Shown here: positions 1-8,669 of the stretch, in pieces | Position numbering within the stretch: the stretch's first letter is position 1 | How the letters are laid out: every line of letters begins with the position of its first letter | From: Serratia oryzae | GTDB lineage: Bacteria; Pseudomonadota; Gammaproteobacteria; Enterobacterales; Enterobacteriaceae | NCBI RefSeq assembly: GCF_001976145.1 | Contig: NZ_MOXD01000002.1 | Location: 248,001-312,000, forward strand | DNA: 64,000 nt | Direction of reading: 5' to 3' | Position numbers and translations under genes: made by a program | The notes under the pieces: generated by a model | Told to the model about the DNA's origin: nothing | Seen by the model: the letters and a program-made list of their open reading frames with translations, nothing else | Database searches by the model: none

Positions 1-221
1 TTTTTTCAGTGTTGGCATTTTTCGAAGGGTAACGTTTTAAGCTATGTTTTGATCAGCCGTTTGTTATTAGGGATTCATTCCTGTAAACGTGAACCTCCAA
101 TTCCCGAAAAAGTAAATTAAGCTGATTCCGTCCAATAAAGAGTTGTACAGTTTTCCGATTGATTCATTTGGTTTTTTAGAGGAGAGAAGTTTTTCACTCT
201 CACTTTGCCGGGAAAGATAAT

Positions 222-269
222 ATGCACAAAATGATCATGGTTATTTCAACATCTTGGCTTAAGTTATGA
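222..269 (+). CDS. Possible 15-codon leader ORF coupled to the diguanylate cyclase
   Basis: A short frame starts at ATG 222, preceded by a GGGAAAG ribosome-binding-like sequence at about 210-216. It stops at TGA 267-269, which overlaps the ATG (266-268) of the following cyclase gene as ATGA. The cyclase start has no Shine-Dalgarno-like sequence of its own (CTTAAGTT precedes it), so translational coupling through this leader is plausible. The peptide is hydrophobic and has no recognised homologue. That it is translated is inference. Confidence 0.35.
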   Translation: MHKMIMVISTSWLKL

Positions 270-1714
270 ACGTTGGGTTACATTCGAAGCAACGTTTGCC
301 CGCAACAGTTCTATCGATAACTCTTTTCTTGCTGGCCTTTCTGCTTTCTCTCACGGGGATTTTTACCCGTCCTTTGGGAGCACTTTCACTATTTTGGCCG
401 GTGAACGCCATTCTGCTTGGTTTACTGCTGCGTAAACCTGCTTATGCCACCTTTGTGGGCTGGGTGGCTATTTACCTTGGCATGGTTGCTGCAGATCTGA
501 CTACCGCTGAGGGATGGTCGCACGCGCTTTGGCTGAATGCTTGTAATATGGCGTTAATCGCCACTGGCTATGTAGTGATGCAACTGCTGCCAAACGCACA
601 GCGGCGGTTGGGAAAACCACAGGCGATTCTATATATGTTTACCGCCTGCCTGCTAGGAGCGGCGATCTCTGCTACGCTGTCTGTGCTGCACGATGACACC
701 CTATACTACAATTCGGTTACCGTCGCTTGGGGAGCATGGTTTAGTGAACAATTTTCAACTAACCTACTGATCTTACCCGTAATTCTATCCGCTCCGCGTT
801 TGAAGCAGCTGCTGCGCATCCAAATTGACTGGCAATGGCGCATCAGTATGCCCTTTTTGGCTCTGCTTTGCTCGCTGGTATTAAGCCTGTATATCGGTGG
901 GCCGGGAGCGATAGCATTCCCGATCCCTGCCTTGCTGTGGTGCGCCGTGCGCTACCAGTTGTTCAGCGTCACGCTTCTGACGTTGCTTACCGGGGTGAGC
1001 GAGATTATCAGCGTTTCCAGCAATATCATGCTGTATCAAACACCGGGGCCTGATGCCGCCGTGCTGGATTCGCTGATGTCAGCCCGTTTGGGGATTGCTA
1101 TGTTAGTGATGGGGCCGTTAATCCTGGCCAGTTCACTCGTTGTGAATCGCAAACTGCTGCGCAAGCTAGAGCACAGTGCCAATCATGATTTTCTTACCGG
1201 AGCATTGGGGCGCAGCGCATTTATACGTAAAGCGCGAGAATTGCTGCAATATAAGCATCAAACCAAAGAAGCAATATCAGTGCTGTTGATCGATATCGAT
1301 CACTTCAAACTGATCAACGATATGTACGAGCATGCGATCGGCGATCGGGTGTTGGCAAACTTTTCTCATATTCTGCGGCGTGAACTGCGCCACGATCAGT
1401 TATTTGGCCGGCTCGGTGGGGAGGAGTTTGCCATTATGATGCCGCGCGCGCTGGTTACACAGGCTGTGGCACTGGGGGAATATTTGCGCAAGCGGGTGGA
1501 AAGTGCGGATATGAATCCGGCTGGCAAAGCCCCGCTGCGGATCACCATCAGTATCGGGGTCGCCAGTTTGGCGATGACCGAGGAAAAATCCCTTGAGCAA
1601 CTGATGAATATGGCGGATACGGCGCTTTATCGTGCCAAGTCCCAGGGCCACAACCGCGTTGAGTCGTTTAACAGTATCAGCCCTAACAAAGTGCATCGTG
1701 ACATGTTCAGATAA
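266..1714 (+). CDS. MASE1-type membrane diguanylate cyclase (GGDEF)
   Basis: This is a predicted inner-membrane diguanylate cyclase making c-di-GMP from two GTP. Residues about 15-300 are strongly hydrophobic with roughly eight to nine membrane segments, and the FWP..A.L motif near the N-terminus fits a MASE1 sensor. The GGDEF domain covers about 310-470: the metal-site motif DIDHFK is present and the active-site loop is GGEEF at about 384-388, so catalysis should be intact. The residues where the inhibitory I-site RxxD is expected read RHDQ, so product inhibition may be weak or absent. The gene stands alone at the left end, convergent with a small zinc-ribbon gene. The signal sensed is unknown. 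ATG 266 overlaps the stop of a short upstream frame. Confidence 0.88.
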   Translation: MNVGLHSKQRLPATVLSITLFLLAFLLSLTGIFTRPLGALSLFWPVNAILLGLLLRKPAYATFVGWVAIYLGMVAADLTTAEGWSHALWLNACNMALIATGYVVMQLLPNAQRRLGKPQAILYMFTACLLGAAISATLSVLHDDTLYYNSVTVAWGAWFSEQFSTNLLILPVILSAPRLKQLLRIQIDWQWRISMPFLALLCSLVLSLYIGGPGAIAFPIPALLWCAVRYQLFSVTLLTLLTGVSEIISVSSNIMLYQTPGPDAAVLDSLMSARLGIAMLVMGPLILASSLVVNRKLLRKLEHSANHDFLTGALGRSAFIRKARELLQYKHQTKEAISVLLIDIDHFKLINDMYEHAIGDRVLANFSHILRRELRHDQLFGRLGGEEFAIMMPRALVTQAVALGEYLRKRVESADMNPAGKAPLRITISIGVASLAMTEEKSLEQLMNMADTALYRAKSQGHNRVESFNSISPNKVHRDMFR

Positions 1715-1717
1715 CCC

Positions 1718-1879
1718 TTAACCCTGTTTCGGCGTAAACTGTGTACCGCAATTAGGGCAGATCAGAGTGATGTTCTTGCGTAATTTAGAACACTGCTGCT
1801 CGGTGACATAGCTGCATTTAGGGCAGGCGATTTGGGTTTTACGGTTGTTAAAACCTTTGACGCTAATGGATTCAGACAT
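1718..1879 (-). CDS. Small zinc-ribbon protein (YnfU-like)
   Basis: The gene encodes a microprotein of 53 residues. Two CPxC knuckles (CPKC and CPNC), with an additional Cys between them, predict one zinc ribbon. I chose the internal ATG at 1877-1879 (MSESISV) because the ten residues added by a longer frame look like leader sequence. The arrangement resembles the uncharacterised YnfU family, but that assignment is from memory and unproven. The function is unknown. It converges on the upstream diguanylate cyclase with only three bases between the stops. Confidence 0.6.
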   Translation of the reverse strand: MSESISVKGFNNRKTQIACPKCSYVTEQQCSKLRKNITLICPNCGTQFTPKQG

Positions 1880-1955
1880 GGTATGTACCTGTGTCAGATG
1901 AAAACTCACGCTAACACAGGTGGCATTAAAAAGCTTTGATTGTTTTTCTGCTGGG

Positions 1956-2438
1956 TTACAACGTTTTTAGCGCCTTCAGCGTTTCATCAATATCAATTTC
2001 GTGCTCTGAAAAGGTGTGAGTCACATTCTGGAACGTCGTAATGGACAACATGCGCAGGGTTTCCAGCGCTTGCGGTGTTTCAGCCACCTGCGGGCGGATG
2101 CGGTTCATCAGCAAACCCACTGAAAGCACGGTGTTTTCTTTATCGACATCGGCTTTTACCGGCACTTCTTGGGTAAAGGTATGGAAGGATTTGATGCTGG
2201 AGATCTTGATCCTTTCATTAGCGATAGTGATATATTTGCTGGGTGCTTGCACTTTTACCGCATAGGCAGATGGCCCTTTGGTGTTGTTGGTGGGCTCAAA
2301 GGTTACCAGCGCATTTTTTTTGATCAGCTCCGGATTCTGCACTTTAATCACGTGAAAATAACGATTTTCCCCGTTCTCGTCGGTGATAAAACCGAAGCCT
2401 TTGTCTGCAAAAAAAGTCGTTATCTTGCCGTTCATCAT
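1956..2438 (-). CDS. Cold-shock-domain protein with a C-terminal extension
   Basis: The product has about 160 residues. The first 65 or so form a cold-shock-like OB fold: GKITTFF.DKGFGFI resembles RNP1, and a FHV motif follows in place of the usual FVH RNP2. The remaining roughly 90 residues are not a second cold-shock domain and match no family I can name. The likely start is one of two adjacent ATGs at 2438 or 2435, placed after a GAGA sequence, rather than the GTG further upstream. It is divergent from cspE. A single-stranded nucleic-acid-binding role is inferred from the fold. The non-canonical RNP2 (YFHVI) suggests altered binding. Confidence 0.65.
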   Translation of the reverse strand: MMNGKITTFFADKGFGFITDENGENRYFHVIKVQNPELIKKNALVTFEPTNNTKGPSAYAVKVQAPSKYITIANERIKISSIKSFHTFTQEVPVKADVDKENTVLSVGLLMNRIRPQVAETPQALETLRMLSITTFQNVTHTFSEHEIDIDETLKALKTL

Positions 2439-2718
2439 TATTCTCATAAAATCGTTCGTCACAGCGTTTATGATAGCGTGGAATGCCTTGCTGTGACAGA
2501 GGGGCGGTGTTCTGCGGTGAAAGTAGCAGGATCCTCAGAGGTTCGGGCTGCGTTACTAACGTTTACTGACTGTAACAATCAGTTTACTGTGCCGGTTGCG
2601 GACTTTTTCACTTTTTATCGATTTTATGTGATCTCGGTTGTGGACAAAATCCCCTCTAATTGCTGTACTGTATCTGACACACACTTTGTGTCTTACATTC
2701 ACGTTAAAGGTAAGTTTG

Positions 2719-2928
2719 ATGTCTAAGATTAAAGGTAGCGTTAAGTGGTTTAATGAATCCAAAGGTTTCGGCTTCATTACTCCGGAAGATGGTAGCAAGG
2801 ACGTTTTCGTCCATTTCTCTGCCATCGCTAGCAATGGTTTCAAAACTCTTGCTGAAGGCCAGCGTGTAGAATTTGAAATCACGAACGGTGCCAAAGGGCC
2901 ATCTGCTGCTAACGTTATCGCTATCTAA
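2719..2928 (+). CDS. cspE: Cold-shock protein CspE
   Basis: A 69-residue single cold-shock domain, nearly identical to E. coli CspE. RNP1 (KGFGFI) and RNP2 (VFVHF) are intact, as is the typical C-terminus [10 protein letters not shown]. CspA-family proteins bind single-stranded RNA and DNA and act as RNA chaperones and antiterminators. The start is ATG 2719 after an AAAGGTAAG ribosome-binding site. Longer in-frame upstream sequence lies in what should be the 5' leader. A strong hairpin terminator follows, shared with the convergent crcB. Confidence 0.95.
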   Translation: MSKIKGSVKWFNESKGFGFITPEDGSKDVFVHFSAIASNGFKTLAEGQRVEFEITNGAKGPSAANVIAI

Positions 2929-2950
2929 GCTACAGTAGCCAAAATTCTTA

Positions 2951-2976
2951 AAACCCGCTCCATGAGCGGGTTTTTT
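2951..2976 (+). terminator. cspE terminator, probably bidirectional with crcB
   Basis: A GC-rich stem (AACCCGCT pairing with AGCGGGTT) is followed by six T on the plus strand and preceded by AAA. It lies between the convergent cspE and crcB and can serve both. Confidence 0.85.
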
Positions 2977-3358
2977 ATTGCCCGCTCAGCCAACTGACCA
3001 ACATAAACGCCAGCAGCGTCATGGCCAGCGATCCCGCCAGATTGAGCAACATATTGACGATGGCCCACACCAGACGGCCATCCTGTAACAGATAAACAAC
3101 CTCGACAGAAAACGTGGAGAAAGTGGTCAACCCGCCACAAAAACCGGTGGTGATCAGCAGCTTCCAGGTCGCATCCAGGTGCGTCATTCGCGTAAACAGT
3201 GCGAGGGCCAAGCCGATAATGAACCCGCCAACCAGATTCACACTCAGCGTGCCTAAGGGAATATGCTGATGCAGTGGATTCATCTTCATGCTCACCATCC
3301 AGCGCAACACGCTGCCTAAGCCACCGCCAATAAACACTGCCAGTAAAGAACTCAACAT
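2975..3358 (-). CDS. crcB: Fluoride channel CrcB
   Basis: A 127-residue Fluc-family fluoride exporter with four hydrophobic helices. It has the family's GGxxGSVLRW motif near the N-terminus and the central [13 protein letters not shown] motif that lines the pore. Fluc channels work as antiparallel dimers that let fluoride leave the cytoplasm. The start at 3358 (MLSSL) gives the usual length; a frame open to 3415 would add 19 unlikely residues. Regulation is visible: a fluoride riboswitch lies just upstream. Confidence 0.95.
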   Translation of the reverse strand: MLSSLLAVFIGGGLGSVLRWMVSMKMNPLHQHIPLGTLSVNLVGGFIIGLALALFTRMTHLDATWKLLITTGFCGGLTTFSTFSVEVVYLLQDGRLVWAIVNMLLNLAGSLAMTLLAFMLVSWLSGQ

Positions 3359-3425
3359 GATCGAAAACCTGTTCACAAAAAATTGAGGAAACTCAGAAAG
3401 GTTCGGGCATGACACTACGCTCCCC

Positions 3426-3490
3426 TCTGAGAGGTTACGTAGACATCATCAGCCGATGAGGGCGGTTATGGAGGAATGTCATCTCCGTCT
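3426..3490 (-). promoter_or_regulatory. Fluoride (crcB-motif) riboswitch
   Basis: Read on the minus strand, 3486 to 3438 matches the crcB-motif aptamer. GGAGATGACATTCCTCC gives the first stem and its loop, ATAACCGCC follows, and then GGCTGATGATGTCTAC closes the fold. Fluoride binding to this RNA turns on fluoride-export genes. It sits about 80 nt upstream of crcB. The expression platform is less clear: a short TGAG/CTCA hairpin followed by ATTTTTT lies just before the gene (about 3377-3395) and may be the terminator. Confidence 0.88.
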
Positions 3491-3565
3491 GTCGGCACGG
3501 GTATTTTTACCAGGCCAGATGGATTTTACACGCTGTAGATTTTGTTTTGTAGCCTGACCACAAAA

Positions 3566-4642
3566 TCAAGGCTGAGGAATAGCCAATTCCTGGCGGTTGC
3601 GGCCATTATTTTTCGCTCGATATAACGCACCATCCGCTGCTTTCAGCCAATCTTGATAACCGCGCATCCCTTGCTGGTATTCAGCGATACCGGCGCTGAT
3701 GTGCAACCTGAGCTCAGGGGCTTCACGGAAAGCGATTACATTTAAACTTTCCTGAATGCGTTTCAGCGCCTGGCTGGCTTGCTCGGCGCTAGTATTCGGC
3801 AACACGGCACCAAATTCATCCCCACCGTAGCGGCCTACGATATCTACCACACGTAATCCCAGCAGCAACTCTTCCGCAAGAACGATCAACGCCTCATCCC
3901 CCAGTGCATGGCCGAAGGTATCATTAATCGTCTTGAAGTGATCAATATCCATCAGGATCAGCGTGGCTTTGCGACCATAACGCTGGCAGCCGTCAAACTC
4001 ATTGTGCAACAGATGTTCCCAATGGCGGCGATTATAGAGGCCCGTTAAACCATCCCGCATGCTGATACGCAACAACTCCCGTTTTTTTTCTGCCAGGTGT
4101 TTGGCGGTACGGTAGGTGACAAACCCAAGAAATGTCGGGTAGATAAAGATCATAGGCAAACAAAGATACAGCTGTTGTGGCGTGGTTTGCGGATAAAAAG
4201 GAAAACCCAGCACGGCGCTGGTCAGTACGGCACCGATAATCTGCGCTGCCAGCCCTTTAAAAAACAGTGGAAGTCCACCGGAAGCAATGTTGTTCATGCT
4301 CATCATAGACAGGATCACTACCGCGGGCAGTGCATTAAAACCCATGGCCGCGACCCAGGCACCGCCCATCAAGGCGTCTATCAGCAGATTGCGGATCTCG
4401 GTAGCAAAGGGTTTATCAGAACGGATGGACCACTGATAAGCAATATGGGGCCAGACAAAACCATTAAATGCCAGAAGCAACCATACGGCAAAGGGGGGGT
4501 GTAAAGGGAATATGGCAGCGAGCACGCAAAGCGAACCAATCGCCAGGCCGACGATACGTGGCAGGTAAGTGCGTTTGGCAAAACCGAGCCCCGATCGTCG
4601 TGTCGTCGCCGTTGTTGTAGCGATTAATGGAGCGATTGGCAT
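3566..4642 (-). CDS. MASE2-type diguanylate cyclase, AdrA/DgcC-like
   Basis: A 358-residue membrane diguanylate cyclase. Residues about 20-180 hold five to six membrane helices of MASE2 character (RTYLPRIVGL at the start), as in AdrA/DgcC. The GGDEF domain follows at about 185-352, with DIDHFK and an intact GGDEF. The I-site RVVD (RxxD) is present at the right spacing, so feedback inhibition by c-di-GMP is expected. In E. coli and Salmonella this architecture activates cellulose synthesis; that role here is inferred by family only. It is a single gene between the crcB riboswitch and the divergent tatE. The gene is not at this position in E. coli. Confidence 0.87.
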   Translation of the reverse strand: MPIAPLIATTTATTRRSGLGFAKRTYLPRIVGLAIGSLCVLAAIFPLHPPFAVWLLLAFNGFVWPHIAYQWSIRSDKPFATEIRNLLIDALMGGAWVAAMGFNALPAVVILSMMSMNNIASGGLPLFFKGLAAQIIGAVLTSAVLGFPFYPQTTPQQLYLCLPMIFIYPTFLGFVTYRTAKHLAEKKRELLRISMRDGLTGLYNRRHWEHLLHNEFDGCQRYGRKATLILMDIDHFKTINDTFGHALGDEALIVLAEELLLGLRVVDIVGRYGGDEFGAVLPNTSAEQASQALKRIQESLNVIAFREAPELRLHISAGIAEYQQGMRGYQDWLKAADGALYRAKNNGRNRQELAIPQP

Positions 4643-4858
4643 CCAACGCCTCCCTTGTGGTTAATGATGCAGCGTATCATGCACTTGAGAAACGCCAAAT
4701 AGAGAAACATGCCCCATGCATTAAGCATAGAACATCTCTGCCAGATCTCACTCTGTTACATGTTGTTGTTGTTCCGAATGCGAGAAAGTAGCTAAATATT
4801 GATAGGCAAGGCTTGTTTCCATGCTGCATCTTGCAGCCATAATGAAAAGAAGGTGAAT

Positions 4859-5065
4859 ATGGAAGGTATCAGTATTACCAAGCTTCTGGTGATTGCGGTG
4901 TTGATTGTATTGCTGTTTGGCACCAGCAAACTGCGCACCCTCGGGGCAGATTTAGGGGCGGCACTGAAAGGCTTCAAAAAGGCCGTAGGGGAAGATGCTT
5001 CGCCCTCGCCAAACACCGCAGAGAATCAGGCTGCCCAGCAGAGCGTTGAGAAGAAAGACGTGTAA
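4859..5065 (+). CDS. tatE: Sec-independent translocase component TatE
   Basis: A 68-residue TatA/E-family protein. It has one N-terminal membrane helix (residues about 5-20), the [10 protein letters not shown] hinge, an amphipathic helix ([11 protein letters not shown]) and a short polar tail. TatA-type subunits form the pore of the twin-arginine pathway for folded proteins. The small size and the position next to lipA identify TatE rather than TatA. The start is ATG 4859 after an AGGTGA-type ribosome-binding site. Confidence 0.92.
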   Translation: MEGISITKLLVIAVLIVLLFGTSKLRTLGADLGAALKGFKKAVGEDASPSPNTAENQAAQQSVEKKDV

Positions 5066-5086
5066 TTTTGCGTGCTGTTGAGCAAT

Positions 5087-5119
5087 AAAAAACGGATGCC
5101 ATGAGGACATCCGTTTTTT
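5087..5119. terminator. Bidirectional terminator between tatE and lipA
   Basis: A stem with an A-run on the left and a T-run on the right (AAAAAACGGATG pairing with CATCCGTTTTTT) sits between the convergent tatE and lipA and can stop transcription from both sides. Confidence 0.88.
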
Positions 5120-5160
5120 GGCGTTTCTGCGCGCCGAAGCGTAACAAAAAATTACCGTGC

Positions 5161-6126
5161 TTATTTCACTTCCAACCCTTTCGCCTGCAGATCGGCATGG
5201 TAGGAGGAGCGAACAAACGGGCCGCAGGCAGCATGGGTGAAGCCCATCGCCATGGCTTCTTCTTTCATTTCGTCAAACTCTGCCGGGCTGACATAGCGCT
5301 GCACAGGCAGATGGTGGCGGCTTGGCTGCAGATACTGGCCCAGAGTCAGCATGGTAACGCCATGGCGGCGCAGATCGCGCATCACCTCTACGATTTCCGC
5401 ATTGGTTTCACCCAGACCGACCATCAGGCCCGACTTGGTTGGGATATCCGGATGCGCTTCTTTAAAACGCTCCAGCAGCTTCAGTGACCACTCATAGTTA
5501 GCACCTGGGCGCACCTGGCGATAAATACGCGGCACGTTTTCCAGGTTGTGGTTGAACACGTCAGGTGGGGTAGCCGTGAGGATCTCCAGGGCGCGGTCCA
5601 TGCGGCCACGGAAATCGGGCACCAGCGTTTCGATCTTGATATTGGGGCTTTTAGCGCGGATTGCGGCGATACAGTCGGCAAAATGCTGTGCACCGCCATC
5701 ACGCAGATCGTCGCGATCAACCGAGGTAATGACCACGTAACGCAGCGCCATATCGGCAATGGTCTGCGCCAGTTTTTCCGGCTCATTGGCATCCGGAGCA
5801 ACCGGGCGGCCATGGGCCACGTCGCAGAATGGGCAGCGGCGGGTGCAGATGGCGCCCAGGATCATGAAGGTTGCTGTCCCATGGTTGAAGCATTCGGACA
5901 GGTTCGGGCACGAAGCCTCTTCGCACACCGAATGCAGACCATTCTTGCGCATCGCGGCTTTGATGCCCTGAATGCGCGTAGAGTCGGCAGGGAGTTTGAT
6001 CTTCATCCACTCGGGTTTGCGTAACAGCTCCTGCCGTTCGGTGACCACCGTTTTTACCGGGATCAACGCCATTTTGTCTGCATCGCGGTATTTGACGCCG
6101 CGTTCCATCTGAATCGGTTTACTCAT
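5161..6126 (-). CDS. lipA: Lipoyl synthase LipA
   Basis: A 321-residue radical-SAM enzyme that inserts two sulfurs into octanoyl groups on lipoyl-dependent enzymes. It has the auxiliary-cluster motif [12 protein letters not shown] and the radical-SAM motif CTRRCPFC (about 94-101). The length equals E. coli LipA with the start at 6126 (MSKPIQ); a longer frame upstream lies inside lipB. The gene overlaps the 3' end of lipB by 8 bases, so the two are co-transcribed. The E. coli gene ybeF, which lies between them there, is absent. Confidence 0.96.
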   Translation of the reverse strand: MSKPIQMERGVKYRDADKMALIPVKTVVTERQELLRKPEWMKIKLPADSTRIQGIKAAMRKNGLHSVCEEASCPNLSECFNHGTATFMILGAICTRRCPFCDVAHGRPVAPDANEPEKLAQTIADMALRYVVITSVDRDDLRDGGAQHFADCIAAIRAKSPNIKIETLVPDFRGRMDRALEILTATPPDVFNHNLENVPRIYRQVRPGANYEWSLKLLERFKEAHPDIPTKSGLMVGLGETNAEIVEVMRDLRRHGVTMLTLGQYLQPSRHHLPVQRYVSPAEFDEMKEEAMAMGFTHAACGPFVRSSYHADLQAKGLEVK

Positions 6127-6787
6127 AATCGTGCAGGTTCCAGTTACGAAGCTCGACCGTCTGGTAGCCGAGTAAATGAACAAATTCCTGTACCAGGATT
6201 GGATGAACGTCTTCTATGCTGACGCCAGGCACCAGCGCGCTGACTTGTGTCATCTGCATACCGGCATAACCACAGGGGTTGATGCGCAAAAACGGGGCCA
6301 GATCCATCGCGACATTCAGGGCCAGGCCATGAAAGGAACTGCCTTTGCGGATGCGCAAGCCCAGTGAACAAATCTTCTGTTCGCCCACATAAACGCCGGG
6401 TGCATCTGGGCGCGCGCGCGACGGGATATTGAAATGGGCGAGGGTATTGATAACCGTCTCTTCCAGTGCGGTGACCAGTTGGCGCACGCCAACTTTGTTG
6501 CGTTTCAGATCTACCAACACGTACAGCACCTGCTGACCAGGGCCATGGTAGGTCACCTGGCCGCCGCGATCGCTCTGCACCACCGGGATATCTCCTGGCA
6601 TCAGAACGTGTTCCGCCTTACCAGCCTGCCCCTGGGTAAACACTGGCTGATGCTGCACCAGCCACAGTTCATCGGGCGTGGATTCGGTGCGGCTGTCGGT
6701 GAAGTGATGCATGGCTTGGGATACAGGCGCATAGGGCTGCAACCCCAGGTGACGCAAAATGATCTTATTATGTTGCAAACGAGTCAT
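6119..6787 (-). CDS. lipB: Octanoyltransferase LipB
   Basis: A 222-residue octanoyl-ACP:protein N-octanoyltransferase, the first step of lipoate assembly, which supplies the substrate of LipA. Family motifs [12 protein letters not shown] and the downstream CSLGLRI are present; the Cys of the latter is the conserved acyl-thioester residue and the Lys in the HGLALN region is expected nearby. It starts with ATG 6787 (MTRLQHN). It lies downstream of ybeD and overlaps lipA, giving a ybeD-lipB-lipA order as in E. coli without ybeF. Confidence 0.95.
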   Translation of the reverse strand: MTRLQHNKIILRHLGLQPYAPVSQAMHHFTDSRTESTPDELWLVQHQPVFTQGQAGKAEHVLMPGDIPVVQSDRGGQVTYHGPGQQVLYVLVDLKRNKVGVRQLVTALEETVINTLAHFNIPSRARPDAPGVYVGEQKICSLGLRIRKGSSFHGLALNVAMDLAPFLRINPCGYAGMQMTQVSALVPGVSIEDVHPILVQEFVHLLGYQTVELRNWNLHDYE

Positions 6788-6906
6788 CGTCAGGTTACAG
6801 AAGTGAGAAAACCATTATACCGAGCGCTCTGGCTCACGACCAGCATTTATCCCCAGCACCCAGGCACAGCACGAGCAGGCGGTGCCGGTGGGGTTATAGG
6901 CTGGCA

Positions 6907-7173
6907 TTACAGCACCATGCGGACAATCTCAATGTTGCCTAACTCTTCATAGAGTGTTTCCACTTGGTCGATATGGGTCGCGGTGATGGTGATGGAAACG
7001 GAGTGGTAATTGCCTTTGCTGCTCGGTTTAACCTGCGGGTTGTAATCCCCTGGAGCATGGCGCTGCACCACTTCAACCACCTGGTCTACCAACTCGGGTT
7101 GTGCCAAGCCCATTACTTTGTAGGTAAAGGAACAAGGGAATTCGAGCAGTTCGTTCAGTTTAGTTTTTTGCAT
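6907..7173 (-). CDS. ybeD: YbeD, DUF493 family regulator-like protein
   Basis: An 88-residue UPF0250/DUF493 protein, near E. coli YbeD in length and sequence. The fold is ACT-like (a small alpha/beta domain similar to the regulatory domain of D-3-phosphoglycerate dehydrogenase). The biochemical role is not established. The gene lies between dacA and lipB, all on the minus strand. Confidence 0.92.
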   Translation of the reverse strand: MQKTKLNELLEFPCSFTYKVMGLAQPELVDQVVEVVQRHAPGDYNPQVKPSSKGNYHSVSITITATHIDQVETLYEELGNIEIVRMVL

Positions 7174-7213
7174 GTGAATGCGCTCCGTGGGTAAAGCTTG
7201 TCTATAAAGTATA

Positions 7214-7233
7214 ACTCCCGCCGGAGCGGGAGT
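7214..7233 (-). terminator. Hairpin after dacA
   Basis: A perfect 8-bp stem (ACTCCCGC pairing with GCGGGAGT) with a 4-nt loop lies between dacA and ybeD. On the minus strand it is followed by TATACTTTA, so termination may be partial. Confidence 0.6.
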
Positions 7234-7277
7234 GATTGCTAAGTAGGATATGGGGCTGAAATTCCCCGTTTCAAGCC

Positions 7278-8489
7278 TTAGCCAAACCAGTGGTGGAACA
7301 TCAGCTTGATGTAATCTACCAGACGGCTGAAGATGCCGCCTTCTTTTACTTCGTTCAATACGACCAGCGGGCGTTGATCGATAGTCTTGCCATCCAGCTG
7401 GAAGTTGATGGTGCCGACGACCTGATTTTTTGCCAGCGGCGCGTGGATTTCCGGCGTGTTCAGCACGTAGCTGGCTTTCAGATCTTTCATCCGGCCACGC
7501 GGGATGGTCAGGAAAGCGTCTTTATCTACGCCCAGTTCTACGCGATCGGCATCGCCAAACCAGACCGGCTCTGAGGCAAATTCTTTACCTGCTTTCAGCG
7601 GTGCGACGGTTTCAAAGAAACGGAAGCCCCAGGTCAGCAATTTTTTACTTTCGGTTTCACGGCCTTTGAAGGTGCGGCCACCCAGTACGGCGGAGATCAG
7701 GCGCATCTGGCCTTCGGTCGCCGATGCCACCAGGTTGTAACCGGCGGCCTCGGTGTGGCCGGTTTTGATCCCATCAACGTTCAGGCTGGTATCCCACAGC
7801 AAACCGTTACGGTTCATCTGGCGAATGTTGTTGAAGGTAAACTCTTTTTCTTTATAGATGGCGTATTCGTCAGGAACGTCACGGATCAGCGCCTGGCCGA
7901 TCAGCGCCATATCACGCGCAGAGCTGAACTGGCCTTCTGCATCCAGGCCATGTACGGTCTGGAAGTGGGTATTCTGCAGGCCAAGCTGCTTGACGTAGGT
8001 GTTCATCAGGTTAACGAACGCATCCTGGCTGCCAGCAACGTAGTCGGCCATGGCGACACAGGCATCGTTACCAGATTGCAGGTTGATACCGCGCGTCAGT
8101 TTGGAAACCGGCACCCGATCGCCGGGCTTCAGGAACATCAGCGAGGAGCCTTTAAACACCGGGTTACCGGTGGCCCAGGCATCCTGGCCGATGGTGACCA
8201 TATCATCCTGGCCAATCTTGCCGGATTTCAGCGCCTGGCCAATGACATAGCTGGTCATCATTTTGGTCAGGCTGGCGGGATCGCGACGCGCGTCGGCATT
8301 CGACTCTGCCAACACTTTACCGGAGTTGTAATCAATCAGGATGTACGCTTGTGCATCAATTTGCGGGACACCCGGGATCATGGTTTTGATATTAACGTCG
8401 TCTGCATGGGCAACTGACGCTGCGCTTATCGCGATGACGGTGCCGAGCGTTAGGCTCTTGATTAAGCGAAAAGAAGTTACATGTTTCAT
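7278..8489 (-). CDS. dacA: D-alanyl-D-alanine carboxypeptidase DacA (PBP5)
   Basis: A 403-residue class C penicillin-binding protein that trims the terminal D-Ala from peptidoglycan stem peptides. A Sec signal peptide ends at AHA29. The SxxK motif is Ser73-Leu-Thr-Lys76, SGN lies near 140 and KTG near 243. The C-terminal end (about 385-403) is the amphipathic helix that anchors PBP5 to the outer face of the inner membrane. It is downstream of rlpA, with a 180-bp gap that could carry its own promoter. Confidence 0.96.
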   Translation of the reverse strand: MKHVTSFRLIKSLTLGTVIAISAASVAHADDVNIKTMIPGVPQIDAQAYILIDYNSGKVLAESNADARRDPASLTKMMTSYVIGQALKSGKIGQDDMVTIGQDAWATGNPVFKGSSLMFLKPGDRVPVSKLTRGINLQSGNDACVAMADYVAGSQDAFVNLMNTYVKQLGLQNTHFQTVHGLDAEGQFSSARDMALIGQALIRDVPDEYAIYKEKEFTFNNIRQMNRNGLLWDTSLNVDGIKTGHTEAAGYNLVASATEGQMRLISAVLGGRTFKGRETESKKLLTWGFRFFETVAPLKAGKEFASEPVWFGDADRVELGVDKDAFLTIPRGRMKDLKASYVLNTPEIHAPLAKNQVVGTINFQLDGKTIDQRPLVVLNEVKEGGIFSRLVDYIKLMFHHWFG

Positions 8490-8669
8490 GATCGGAACGA
8501 CAACATCCGTGAGATTAAGTTAAAAAACGAGCCACACTATAACAGATGGGATCCCGGCAGGCATTAGGCATTCACCCGACTGATAGTGGTTTACCTATAT
8601 TTACCTGAAAGAAAATGTTTCAGCTAAAAAATGGGCTATCAGCCGTAATCGCCTACCGAGCGTCACGCT

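Noticed and set aside
2169-2726. 185-codon plus-strand frame spanning the cold-shock gene and the cspE leader
   Set aside because: Antisense to the conserved cold-shock domain and running into the cspE leader in a different frame.
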